DNA of 64,000 nucleotides from Vitrella brassicaformis (Eukaryota > Sar > Vitrellaceae). Both the position numbers and the translations under genes were made by a program. Below, piece after piece: positions 26,001 through 36,626 of the stretch (position 1 is its first letter; each line of letters opens with the position of its first letter). Under the pieces are notes generated by a model. The model searched no databases. It was not told the DNA's origin and was given only the letters and a program-made list of their open reading frames with translations. The stretch spans positions 550,570 through 614,569 of the forward strand of contig CDMY01000255.1 of assembly GCA_001179505.1 (NCBI GenBank), read 5' to 3'.

Positions 26001-26783
26001 CCACACCACACCACAGACAGAGGCAGATGACACATATGTGTGTTGTGAGTGAGGGTGAGAGGGTGAGAGGGTGTGACCTTGTTTGCCGACAGGTCGATAG
26101 CGATGTTCCTGACGGTAAATTTGAGCACCCGCACCTCGGCCATGATCATGATGGCGTTCCGCACCGGGAACTGTGGGTGGTGCTCCAGGCTAGGCTCCTT
26201 CAGACGCTTGTACACTCTACACACACACACACACACACACACGATGGGTGGGGGATTGCCTCCCTCGGCTGTGGGTGGCTAACTGACAGGTCTAGGTAGA
26301 TGTCCGATCTTGTGTCGTCGTCCATGACGCCCGTGCCATCCTTGTAGGTGGCAAAGCCGATGTCAATGTCCCCGTCGGGCAGGTAGGTCATCAGCGGCAC
26401 ACTCCCGTAGCGGAACACCGTCGGCACCACACCACGCCCGCCCAGCGTGTCGATGATGAGTTGCCGCACGAAGTAGTACACCTCACGACGGAGCGCCTCA
26501 TTCTCGGGGCTCGGACCTGCCAGGCAGCAAGACAACCGATGGATGGCAAAGGAAAGCGGTGGAAGGGAAGGAGGTGCAGGAACGAAATGGTGACTGGCGA
26601 CTGACCTATGCTGACGAGGAAGTTGTCTATCCACCTGCACACCACACACACACACACAGACACACACACAGAAGTGTACATGAATCAGCCAGCCAAGATT
26701 TCATCCTCTGGGTGTTCGTGTGTGTGTTGTGAGGCAGCGAACCTGTCGCATTCTGCCGGTCCCTGCGCGATGGAGCCTTCCAT
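17085..26783 (-). CDS. Plant-type PAP/OAS1-like nucleotidyltransferase with giant low-complexity tail
   Basis: Fourteen exons join in phase (8547 nt, 2848 residues): 26743-26783, 26606-26634, 26288-26516, 26078-26216, 25879-25971, 25623-25748, 25239-25498, 24924-25168, 24615-24835, 20854-24521, 20728-20777, 18144-20656, 17839-18055 and 17085-17800. Residues about 60-90 hold the nucleotidyltransferase signature: a Gly-Ser (FRYGSVPLMTYLPDGDIDIG) followed by the acidic DGDID pair. Then come the substrate-binding-domain motifs CFLE-like SFVFLEHVD, HLFKRATILIK, GLMATYALETLVL and NIVDPLMNLNNLGRSVS, typical of plant PAP/OAS1 substrate-binding-domain proteins. The remaining about 2390 residues are Pro/Ser/Gln/Gly-rich and look disordered, with short basic patches (WQVVSGGKRGKK, EWIEVVSKRR). 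An in-frame TAA 24 bases upstream fixes the start. The expected role is RNA 3'-end nucleotide addition or binding; activity is not proven. Confidence 0.8.
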
Positions 26784-26938
26784 CAGGCGGACAGGCGGCG
26801 GCCTCCCTTAGCCACGCAATCGTCCAATCTATGCGGCAATTCTATCGGGAGGCGCTGCAACGCCACTCACAGCGATGATGATGCCCTCTACCAGCTCTGC
26901 TAAGTCCAGTTGTCCCTCTCTGTGCCAGGCTCGATCGT

Positions 26939-28232
26939 TTGAATTCTGAGAGGGCGACTCAACGATGCTTCTCTATGTACTCAGTCCTCCGCTTCTCACA
27001 CCGCTCTGCCCCTTCTCTTCGCCTGACACCCCTTCCATCTGCGAGCTTGAGCTCGCGATGGAGGGAGGAAGTTGCCGGTTCCCTCTCCGTGGCTCACCGC
27101 AGGCCGTGGTATATGGGAGTCGTCATCTGCATCTTCATCTGCTGCGCCGGCGCCTTTCGTCCACCCCCAATATCTGCGCATCTGATTCAGCAGACCGGCT
27201 TCCCTCCTCCTTATTCGAGCACCCAGATCAAGGCCCCCGAGAAAGCGGCGCAGTCTCAACCCGTCGCCCAGACCGTATGGGACGCCATCTGGCCGTGGGC
27301 ATTCCCTCTCGCGGCAGGCCTGTTAGCGGGAGTATGGCAACGTGGCTGCTGGGGCTGTGGGTGACGGAGCTGTGTGTGGCTTTGGATTGGAAGATAGCGG
27401 CGAAGATGAGTGGACGGCGCGTCCGTGGGTGGTGGTGCCGATGCGGAGGAGCATGTTTGTGCTCAAGCAGGGGTTGCATGGCACCTCCCGGAACAGCGCT
27501 CCACCGGTGTGGCTGTCTGGCGGGCAGGCAGCACGCTCGTCTCCCTCATCGACCAACGGTCGATGCACTCACACACTGCTTGTTCATCGGGCCGCTGTGC
27601 GAGGCAAGCTCGTCATCGCATCTGCTCGGTGGCCGCACACCGACAGGGCGCAGAGCACGTCATGGCCACGGATGGCGACAGAGATGTCCTCGAACTCGCC
27701 TCGACCAACCTGGCCATGAATCGCAAGCTGAGTGGGGGCACTGACGACGTGGCTGTATACCGGCAGCCTGCAGGGAGAATGGGATCTGATATTCACTGGT
27801 ACGGATATATACGTGTCCGGTGCGGTGTGGTGGTCGGGGAGAGAAGGAGAGGAGAGGCGCTATCAGTGTGCAGTGCTGCCGGGTTGTGTGGTGTGGTGTG
27901 GTCTGTGATGTGTGTGCAGGCTAGGCAGCATGCTGATTTGATGTGTGTGACTGACGTACAAGCAGGAGGCGCTGGAGCCTCTCGTGACGACCATCGACCA
28001 GCTGTCTTCGGCCAAGACCAGCTGACGTCGCACAGGTAGGTGTGCATCCCACGGATATCCAGCCGCACACACATACTCCTGTGTGGGTCTGATCAGTCAG
28101 CCCCGCTCTCCCACCGAGATATCAACAGTCAATTGCCTCGTTGACATGCGCCAAGGGCCTGCAGATGAGCGAGATTCAGCTGGCCCCGTCGCTGCGCGGG
28201 GGCAAGGGATTTACTTACGTGTATGGCTGGTG
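26939..28232 (+). pseudogene. Decayed METTL21/Methyltransf_16-like methyltransferase
   Basis: Family-like segments occur in order but in different frames. A signal-anchor-like region (YMGVVICIFICCAGAF) is followed by STGVAVWRAGSTLVSLIDQ, then RAAVRGKLVI in another frame, then CSVAAHRQGAEHVMATDGD with the acidic motif II, then EWDLIFTG in yet another frame, then EALEPLVTTIDQLSSAKT and finally IQLAPSLRGGKGFTYVYGW. The Gly-rich SAM-binding motif I expected between VRGK and CSVAA is missing. At least three frame changes have no plausible intron between them. Introns are plausible only near 27800-27965 and 28036-28100. Known family role: S-adenosylmethionine-dependent protein lysine methylation. 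Alternatives are assembly indels in a live gene, or a more complex exon structure than I could find. Confidence 0.45.
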
Positions 28233-28615
28233 TGTGTGGTCAGAGAGAGGCAGGAAGGGCGGCTGTCGTGTCGAGTGTATGCAGTCATGTTGAGGGAGGG
28301 AGGGACCATACGGACGGACGTGGCTGTGTTTTTTCGCGGCGGAGTCGCGCGGGCGTCGCATTCGCTATTCTGTGCTACTGTGTGTGTATGTGGCAATGAT
28401 GTGACTGGCGACCTTTGTGAGGGTGTCCATCCAGCCATCCAGCCACGCGTGGTTTGTCGATAGGGAGGGAGGGAGATCGAGCCAGCCCTAGGGAGTCGAT
28501 GGTAGATGAGCACAAGCATACGTATCCCCCTTTTGGTGTGTGAGGGAGGGAGGGAGGGAGGGAGGGAAGGACAGGCGTGGCGGTTGTTTTGCCGGCTCGT
28601 CAGCTTGCTGCTGGC

Positions 28616-28653
28616 GACATCTGGCGCCATGTGGTCACATGGCACCAGATGTC
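28616..28653. repeat. 38-bp near-perfect hairpin
   Basis: Two 18-base arms, GACATCTGGCGCCATGTG and CACATGGCACCAGATGTC, surround a two-base loop. One pair differs (C opposite A on plus, G opposite T on minus). The GT loop would have to open in RNA. Confidence 0.7.
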
Positions 28654-29406
28654 GTCACCTTGACTTGGCTCATACGGAAGGACAGCCGCCCGCCAGGGTC
28701 ATGCACGTGTGAGCGGAATTGAGTGTGACACGTGGTGGGTGGGACTGCGTGGAATGTGCAGACATCTCGATAGATATTCCACTCGACATGAACGTCTGTC
28801 TGCTTGATGTGATGACCCAAAGCAGGCAAAATCGGTCGCTCACCGCACTCACCGCATGCACAGGTACACGCACAAGCCCTCACCCCAGCCAGGGTCTGGC
28901 AGTGAGTGCGTGTCTGTCCCCATTGGCATTCATTGTCCGTCCCCCTTTTGAGAGCCAGAAGTAAGCTTGACGCACTTGATCACACACGCCCTGCATGACT
29001 CGCACCCCCATTGGGGGACACGTGTGTCTGTGTGTCACTCATAATTCTTCAATGTCAGCAGTAAGTCAGTTCATCATGATGGTGCGTATGAAGCATTCAT
29101 TACTTACATTCACGGTGGTTCATTCACAGAGTGGCTGCACCAGCTGAAGACGCCAGACAGACAGACAGATAGACAAGTAGTTACGTAGGCAGACTGACCT
29201 GGTAGGTATGTCTGCGTAGACGCATCATCGATTCGATCACACTGACTGACTGACTGACCTCCACCCCTTAAAACCGAACGATGTGTGTTGTATGTAGTCC
29301 CTCATCATCGCCGGGTGGCGGAAGAGAGCACAGTATATAAGAGAAATACGGCCCCAGGAGTGTATGTAAAGTACGTACGCAGGTGGGGGGAGGGGGGGGG
29401 GGGGGG

Positions 29407-29706
29407 NNNNNNNNNNNNNNNNNNNNNNNNNNNNNNNNNNNNNNNNNNNNNNNNNNNNNNNNNNNNNNNNNNNNNNNNNNNNNNNNNNNNNNNNNNNNNN
29501 NNNNNNNNNNNNNNNNNNNNNNNNNNNNNNNNNNNNNNNNNNNNNNNNNNNNNNNNNNNNNNNNNNNNNNNNNNNNNNNNNNNNNNNNNNNNNNNNNNNN
29601 NNNNNNNNNNNNNNNNNNNNNNNNNNNNNNNNNNNNNNNNNNNNNNNNNNNNNNNNNNNNNNNNNNNNNNNNNNNNNNNNNNNNNNNNNNNNNNNNNNNN
29701 NNNNNN
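29407..29706. other. Assembly gap (300 N)
   Basis: Exactly 300 N, directly after a long G-rich run (29382-29406). The round number suggests a placeholder of unknown true length. Proteins read through it are artefacts. Confidence 0.98.
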
Positions 29707-31279
29707 GGGACGGCGCCACCCGTGGTCCGTCCGTCTAGGGCACTCGCGCCAGACGCGACGGGAAACACACAGGACTTAACCCCACAGTAACGTAGCACGA
29801 ATCATAATCGGTCGATGGCATGATTGGACTGACTGGACACGACACACACGACAGACAGACAAACAGACAGACAGACAGGGACGTACGGAATAAATGGTCG
29901 AGCGAGTGACTCAGTGAGCCACTTGATGCAGTCATTGGCACACGCAACCAGGGACGGACACATGCACACCACACCACATCACACCACATCAGGGGCTGCC
30001 CCCTCCACTGCCAAACAAGCAGTTGGGGGGGCACTCATTCAGGCAGGCAGGCAGGCGGCCCATCAGGCCGCCAACCCGACACATGGACATGCACACGAAG
30101 TCGGTAGGACGATCGTACCATTCAAACACACACACACACACACACACATATGCACACAGACATACATGCACACAACAACTGGATCTCTCCCAGAAGACAC
30201 GCCATGCCCAGCCCACGTCACGGCAGCCCGTGTGTGTGAAGATGTACGTAAGTGCTGCGTCCGCCGCACTGGTGTTTCGTGACGTCTCTCTCATTCATGT
30301 CATGGCCGGAGGGATGGGGGGGACACATGCATGCAGCACACACCCACCACGGCCTAAACATTTCCTTCGCTTCTCTCCTTATTATTAAGATTAAGCCAGA
30401 AGAAATCAGCCACGCGCCTCTGCACAGGCAGAAAAATAGGGAGCGCCCGGGGCGTTGGGGTGTTGTGTGCCTCACTCAATCGCTCACTGCCCAGCATGCA
30501 CGGGTGCGTGCAAACACGGGCGACAGCCCCCGCAATCCCCCGTGCACACACACGCTTGTGCGGAAAAAGAGGCAGTGTGTTCCCCCCACCCCCCACGACG
30601 GACGGACACTACACCCAGACAAAGTGACTGACAAGCATGACAAACTCACACTTACGAGAGCTCTAGACGGCGACAGGGAGTGAGTGACGATGGATGGACC
30701 ACAACACGCGACCTGTAGAAAAGCCCACATGGCCAGACAGACAGACAAACAGACAGACAGACGGACACACAGGCGGCAGGCAGCAAAGTCCGCGTACCGT
30801 CCCTGAGCACATTGGCCGCAAGTGCCGTGTGCAGGGATTACTTACAGTAAGCAGCCAGATGCATAGAAACGTACATGAAGCCATCCATCCATCCATCCAA
30901 TCACTCACACGTGGCTACTGCCCTCATTCAGTCAGTCCCTCCCCCACTCACTCCCCGTCGAGTGGGCTGATCTTTTGGTGGGTGACAGATACATTCATTC
31001 CTTCACCGACCAGCCAATCCGCCAGACATACAGACATGCATGCATGCAGGTAGGCAGACAGGCAGGCAGACAAACAGCCAACTACCGCACTGTACATGGC
31101 AGCATATATCTTATCTACCTACCTGTCTGTCTGTGTGAGAGTGTGCGCGTGTTGTGACCCCCATTAAGTCAGCACTAATGCACTCAGTCGATCAAGAAAA
31201 CGCCAAACAGGCAGGCAGGCAGGCAGGCAGCAAGGCACGAAGAAATTAAATGCCACCCATCCCTCAATCGGTCGATGAG

Positions 31280-33698
31280 TCATGGTGAGTCGAAGTCGAG
31301 CATTGACAGCGGTATCCATCCCGTCCGCTGCTGCCGTATCGAGAGGGGTATTCCGCGGCTCTCAACCAGACAGCACCACACCCACCCCGACGGATCGACC
31401 TGCAATATCTCAACCTGACAGCCACACACACACACACACACGGCAACCAAGATGCATCGCCTTGGTGCCTCTCCCGCCCCCATTGAGTGACTTGACTGAC
31501 CTGGTCGCTTTCCTGTGCACTGAGTTCATTCTCGGTCTGCCCATCAAACCTACAGGACAGGCAAGCAAGGGCCAGAGCGTCCTGAGGCCTCGGTAAAAAT
31601 ATCCTCGTGTTGTCGGCTCTACGCAAGAATATAATATTTATGTGTGTGCCACTGGCTGGCTGACCGAGTGGTGAGTGTGAGTGAGTGCTGTGTGTGCCCT
31701 GCTGACCTGCCAACAACATGATATGTCGGCCGCGACGCAGGCGGGGCTGGCAAGGCGGTGCTTGCCGACGAGTAGGCCGGCTGCTCACGATACTGCAGCG
31801 GACCTCTTCGCTCGGACGCACCCCCAGCCTCGCGTGCGAACTCCCTTGGCGCCATTGGGGGCGCACGCGAAGACGAAGACGGCCTCGGACGATCGAACAG
31901 TGAGAACGGCTCCTCCCGGCGAAGCGCAGGTGGCTCACGAAGGACAGGGGGTTCTTGTGCCCTCCCCCTGGCCTCCACATACCCCCCTGGCGCCAGGCTG
32001 GTCCGCTGCTGCTGCTGCTGCTGCTGATACAAGCCAGGTGCCGGTCGCGGTGCGAATGGTCGCCTCACAGCAGACGAGGGATCCAGTGGCGGCGGTGGCC
32101 ACATCTGCACGTCCGGCTCGCGCGGCAGCGGCGGGATGCGGATGTTTTCCAGCGCCAGACTCACTTCCTCCTCCTCGCTCATCTCGAATCGCGAGCCGAA
32201 CAGCGGCCTGCGGGGAACGGGCTCGACAGGCCCCGGAGGCGCTGCTGCAGAAGAGGGAGTGAGCCGCCCTGCGCGTTCTTCTTCTGCCGGCGCGTCCTTC
32301 CAGTAGGGGGGCGGGGGCTCAGCTGGTGGGGGGAAGGGGCCTGAGGAGGGCGAGGGCCGCGGGGGCGACAAGAACGGTCCCGGGGGACTTGTCCTCGATG
32401 GCTCGGGCAAAAAGCCAGCCGACACATCCGCTGGTGCTGCCGTTGTCGGAGGGTCCCTTCGTGGCGGTGGGCCGCGCATCGGCAGGATGGGCCTCTCAAC
32501 GAAGGTCCGCGGTGGGGGGCCACCTGTGCCCTCCGTCGGTGCGGGGACGGGGAAGGGCAGCCGTGGCTGGGGCGGCTGCCCACTGGGACCGGGCTGGGGC
32601 TGCGGCTGTGGCTGGGTAGAGGGCTCTGAGAGGTCGGACACGTCTCCCAGATCATCCCTGTGGACCACTGTGGCTCGCTCCTCGCTGCCCTCGTCGTCTT
32701 GCAGATCACCCGGAGGGTTCCACGGCTGCACACAGCAACAAACCTCCAACATGCGCACAAACATGGTGTGTGTGTCGTCATACTCACTGAAGTGCTGGAG
32801 TAGAACTGGAACCGTTCGTCTGGCGCTGGTCCGAGCAGGATGGACTGGTGTATGCCTCTCTCCGTGGTGAGTTGCCTTGCGAGGGCACCGACCTTGCGCT
32901 CCATGAACCTATAGAGGCTGTGGAGGCGGCTCAACTGCCGCCTCAAATGCAGCACCTCGTCCTGCTCGGACCGAAGATGACGCTGCACCACACGCACAGA
33001 CCAATAGCCGAACAGACACATCGCGATTGTGAAGTGTGGCTGATGCTGATGTATGTCGGCATGACTGACTGACTGACCCACTGACTGACTGTCTGACCTG
33101 TAGGCTTGTAATTTGTCGCTGGACCGTGTCGTGAAGGACAACGCGAAAATCACCGCTCGCCTTGGGCACCGCACGCTGACAAGCAATCAAGCAATCAGTG
33201 AATCAATCAATCAAGCAGTCAATCAGTGAATCAATAAGTGAATCAATCACAAGCACACAACAGATGTGAGTGAACGAATGAGTGAATGAGTGAATGATCG
33301 ACGCACCACTCTGCTGAGCTCAGCTGGTGCGCTGATGACCCGCCAGGACGCCGTGTAGTAGCCCTGATGATCACGCCGGCGGCTCAGCGTGCGACGAAGC
33401 ACAAACTCGGGAGGCCCTGCAGCTGTCGGCACGTGCAGCACCTGTCAACGACAGACAGATACACGAACAGAACAACACAACACTATACACTCAAGCACAC
33501 GAGCAATCACTGCAGTGGAATTCTCACGATGGGCCGCGGCTCGGTCGTCGTCCTGGGAGGCGGCGATGCAGGTCCGCCTGGCGGCCGCTGCGGCTGCTGC
33601 TGTTGCTGCTGCGGGTGGGCATCCTCGGGTGCGAGATCTCTTCTGCGTCTTTGGTCAGAGTGAAATGGCTGTGGAGTGCTCAAGGGGCCTGGATACAT
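31280..33698 (-). CDS. Proline/glutamine-rich protein with C-terminal SH3 domain
   Basis: Seven exons join in phase: 33528-33698, 33307-33441, 33098-33175, 32788-32982, 31707-32725, 31501-31549 and 31280-31414 (1782 nt, 593 residues). The N-terminus is Pro/Gln-rich. Residues about 57-190 form a basic, partly helical region (VLHLRRQLSRLHSLYRFMER). Then comes a 340-residue Pro-rich disordered stretch with a polyglutamine run encoded near 32010. The last about 60 residues, spread over the final exons, read as an SH3 fold: FDGQTENELSAQESDQ (acidic RT loop), VEILQVDPSGWVWCCLV (with the GW step) and TGWIPLSML (the G-W/Y-I-P strand). SH3 domains bind PxxP peptides, and the protein's own proline tract offers many such sites, so self-binding or scaffolding is plausible. 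No enzyme domain is seen. Confidence 0.75.
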
Positions 33699-34158
33699 GG
33701 GAGGGATGGCCGGCTGCGTGTGAGGGCCTTGAGGCTGGAGCGGTGATGGAGTGGAGGGGAGAACTGATGAGTGGTTGTTGCCATGCGTGAGTCAGTGGCT
33801 GGTCATGGCGTAATGGCGTGGTTGTCGGCTGAAAGTTCTCCCCTCCCCTCCGGTCCTTCCTATTCGCGCCTGTCCTCCCCTGGGAGACGCCTTCGGTCTT
33901 CTTTCGGGAAAGTCTTTAAGCTCGCACGAAAGTCCAGGGTTTCTCCGGGACGTTTTCTGGGGATCAGACCCTAAAATCAGGTCTAGGGTTCGAGCTCCGC
34001 GATCGAGGCCTGCGACAGAGAGAAGGGAGAATGGGAAACGAGAAGCTGAGAGGAGCACACGAATAGTTTGTGTGTGTCTTGGAAGTCCGTGCGAAGTGAA
34101 CTGGCCTTCCCAGCAAGAGATCTCGCCTCGCTCCCTCCATTGTTCCTCTCTGGCCATC
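33699..34158. promoter_or_regulatory. Divergent intergenic region, SH3 gene / sulfotransferase
   Basis: 460 bp lie between two divergent start codons. It contains a TCTAGGGTTCGAGCTCC stretch resembling a tRNA B-box but no cloverleaf. The start of the sulfotransferase could lie upstream at 34072 in the same frame. Confidence 0.4.
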
Positions 34159-35783
34159 ATGCCTGGACTGATGACTGGACCTGAGGTCACTTGGCCGTCT
34201 GTTGACTGGACTCGTGTGGACGAGGACTATCTGAAGAAGCGGCACCGCACCTACCTCAGCGTCCTGTTCGACAGCACCTACTGGGATGACTGGACGCCTC
34301 GCGACACCGACGTGATTGTCTGTACGGCTTACAAGGTACCCACGTGAGCAGATCTGGCATCACCCGGTTCGAGTCACTCACTCGGTCTGCTCTCGTCTGT
34401 CTGTCTGTCTGTCTGTCCGCCAGAGTGGCACCACGTGGATGCAGCAGATAGTCTGCCAGCTGCTATTCAACGGTGGGGATATCCCCGGTGGCAAGGCTAT
34501 GCACGAGATCAGCCCGTGGGTTGACTTCAGAGCGGATGGGCCACGAGAGGTCAAGATGGCAGCCCTAGAGGCGCAGACCCATCCTAGGTGCCTCAAGACA
34601 CACCTTCCCTCGGACGCACTGCCCATCCAGCCACAGGTCGGCTACTCACGCGGGGATGGGTCGGTAAGATGATACGTGCTCTTCTCGTCGTGTGCTTGCG
34701 GTGGATGCAGTGTAAGTACATCTACGTGGCGCGGGATGGCCGGGACGCCTTCATGTCGATGCTTAAGTGAGCTCAACAGAGCCAAAGACGCAGCACAGGC
34801 AAAGGAGAACCCATATTTCTGTGCGTGTCTGCGTATGGCTGCAGTCACTGGAAAAATACTAACGATGAGACTCGTGACAGCTTCGACGCGCTTGCTGACC
34901 GCGTTGGGCCTCGTTGGGTCCACTGGAGGGATCTGAAGGACATGAACGACTCCAAAGCGTACGGAGGGAGGGAGGAAAGGAGGGGGGGATACACAGACAC
35001 CCCGGTCCATCTATCTATCTTGCTTGTTTTCCTTCAGTTTCGACATGTGGCTGTCACAGGGCTGGCCCTGCTACCCCTGGTAGGACCTAGCACGGCACGG
35101 CGCGGCCCACGGAACACAGCACTCAGTCTGCGTGTGGGTGTGGTCGGCGCAGGGAGAGGGACGGCTGGCCGTGGTGGTCGCTGTTCACCAACGTCGAATC
35201 GTTTTGGCACCTGCGAGGCCTGCCCAACGTGCTGTTCGTGCACTTCAACAACCTCAAGAAGGACCTCCCAGGAGAGATGCGACGAGTGGCGGCCTTCCTT
35301 GGCATCCCCATCGATGAGACCGTCTTCGAGAAACAGGTACGATAGATGCCACACACACATACACACGTCTTCCAGCTGTGCCGCGGTTGACCTGTGTCAA
35401 AAGTGTCTGTCTGTGTGCTATGTATGTTGTGTGTAGGTTGAGCACTGCACGTTTGAGTACATGAGGGAGTATGCCCACCTCTTCGCCCCAGCTGGCGGGT
35501 CGTTGTGGGAGGGAGGAGCACGAGTCTTCTTCCACAAGGTAGGGGCGATTTTGCGCTTCACACAAGGGCCAACCAAACACCGCTCTCTCCCTCTTTGTGT
35601 GTGTGCTTGCAGGGCACCAACAATCGCTGGCAGGATGTCTTGACGCCCGAGCAGCTCAGCAGGTACGAGGCCAAGGCAGCGAATCTGCCCCCCGGCTGCG
35701 CACACTGGCTGGCCACGGGCGACTTCGCCGACAAGGACGATATCGGCAGGAAGCCACTCACTGTCGATAGCGAGGTCAACTGA
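34159..35783 (+). CDS. Cytosolic-type PAPS-dependent sulfotransferase
   Basis: Eight exons join in phase: 34159-34335, 34424-34636, 34711-34766, 34845-34958, 35038-35079, 35153-35336, 35437-35538 and 35613-35783 (1059 nt, 352 residues). Family motifs appear in order. [19 protein letters not shown] is the 5'-phosphosulfate loop. [12 protein letters not shown] holds the catalytic histidine. [17 protein letters not shown] is the 3'-phosphate-binding strand. [20 protein letters not shown] corresponds to the C-terminal RKGxxGDWK loop, here degenerate (the usual second glycine and lysine are not obvious). Length is slightly above the usual about 290-300. There is no signal peptide or membrane segment, so a cytosolic enzyme is expected. 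It transfers sulfate from PAPS to a hydroxyl or amine; the acceptor is unknown. An in-frame Met at 34072 would add 29 residues. Confidence 0.88.
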
Positions 35784-36626
35784 ACCCGGCCGACGGTGGA
35801 GCTTCTGACGGCACAAGTGTCTGCCTGCGTCAGACACTTACACCAACACAATGGAGGGAGGGCGAAGAGAGAGTCCACTCATCAGCGCCTCAGCATGGGA
35901 TGGGTGACGAGGGAGAGAGGGAGCGAGTTGGTCGGTCGGTCAAGTGTGTGTGATGTGTTTCCTCAGTCAATGAGTATGACACTGGTGTAGAATCATCACT
36001 TCCTGGCGTGGCGTCTGTCTGTCTGTCTGTCTGTCTGTCGGTGTGTGAGTGCCACCTTGTTAATATCCTTACATGCATGCATGTCTTCGTTCCTTCTGCA
36101 CTTTGTGTGGTATGCATGGGCAGAGCGATTCTGAGGTGCGACCGCTTTATGCGGACGGACATGGCCAGACATTCCTGTGTTTTTTATTCAAAATCGCATG
36201 TATCTTATGCGTCGTCACACAACCTCCCAATTGCAGCCTCCTTATCGCTGGCTTTCGAGGACCACGGCGAGGAACAGAGGTGGCTGAGAAAGGTTTCACG
36301 AGGCTGCGAGCTTTTGGCCTGGAAGGTGGCTGATCTAGGCTGCAATGCATGTGTGAGGAGTCCCTCGGTGTCGCCCCGTTCTTGGGACCAGCCTCCCATG
36401 TGTCGAAATGGGTCTTCACGATGGATGAGCTGCGGGGGAGGAGGGCTGCCGCCAACCAAGATGCCTGCGGGAGGACAAACGAGGCCATCGACCACGGTGA
36501 GTGTGAGCAGCCGACTGGCGCGCCATGCAGTAATGAATGTGTGGCTTTCGCATTCATCTTGCAGAGTGCGTGCGTGTGGTTCATGTTGATGTAGACGACG
36601 TTCTTCGGACACGAGCTTGAGGTGCC
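35784..36626. other. Intergenic region between two plus-strand genes
   Basis: 843 bp with TGTC repeats (36016-36040) and short ORFs on both strands. None has a domain or splice chain I can support. The promoter of the gene at 36627 should lie here. Confidence 0.45.

Larger units (their letters stand above)
28233..31279. other. 3-kb repeat-rich region with assembly gap, no gene seen
   Basis: The region has GGGA, ACAG/CAGG and CATC microsatellites and many direct short repeats. It includes the 38-bp hairpin at 28616-28653 and 300 N at 29407-29706. No ORF with codon structure or splice chain is visible. A gene could be hidden only in the gap. Confidence 0.55.

Noticed and set aside
29237-29798. 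Four ORFs running through the N gap
   Set aside because: They consist mostly of undetermined residues created by the gap.
33955-34012. Possible second tRNA (GGTTCGAGCTCC B-box-like)
   Set aside because: The T-stem does not pair, and no acceptor stem or anticodon arm can be drawn around it.
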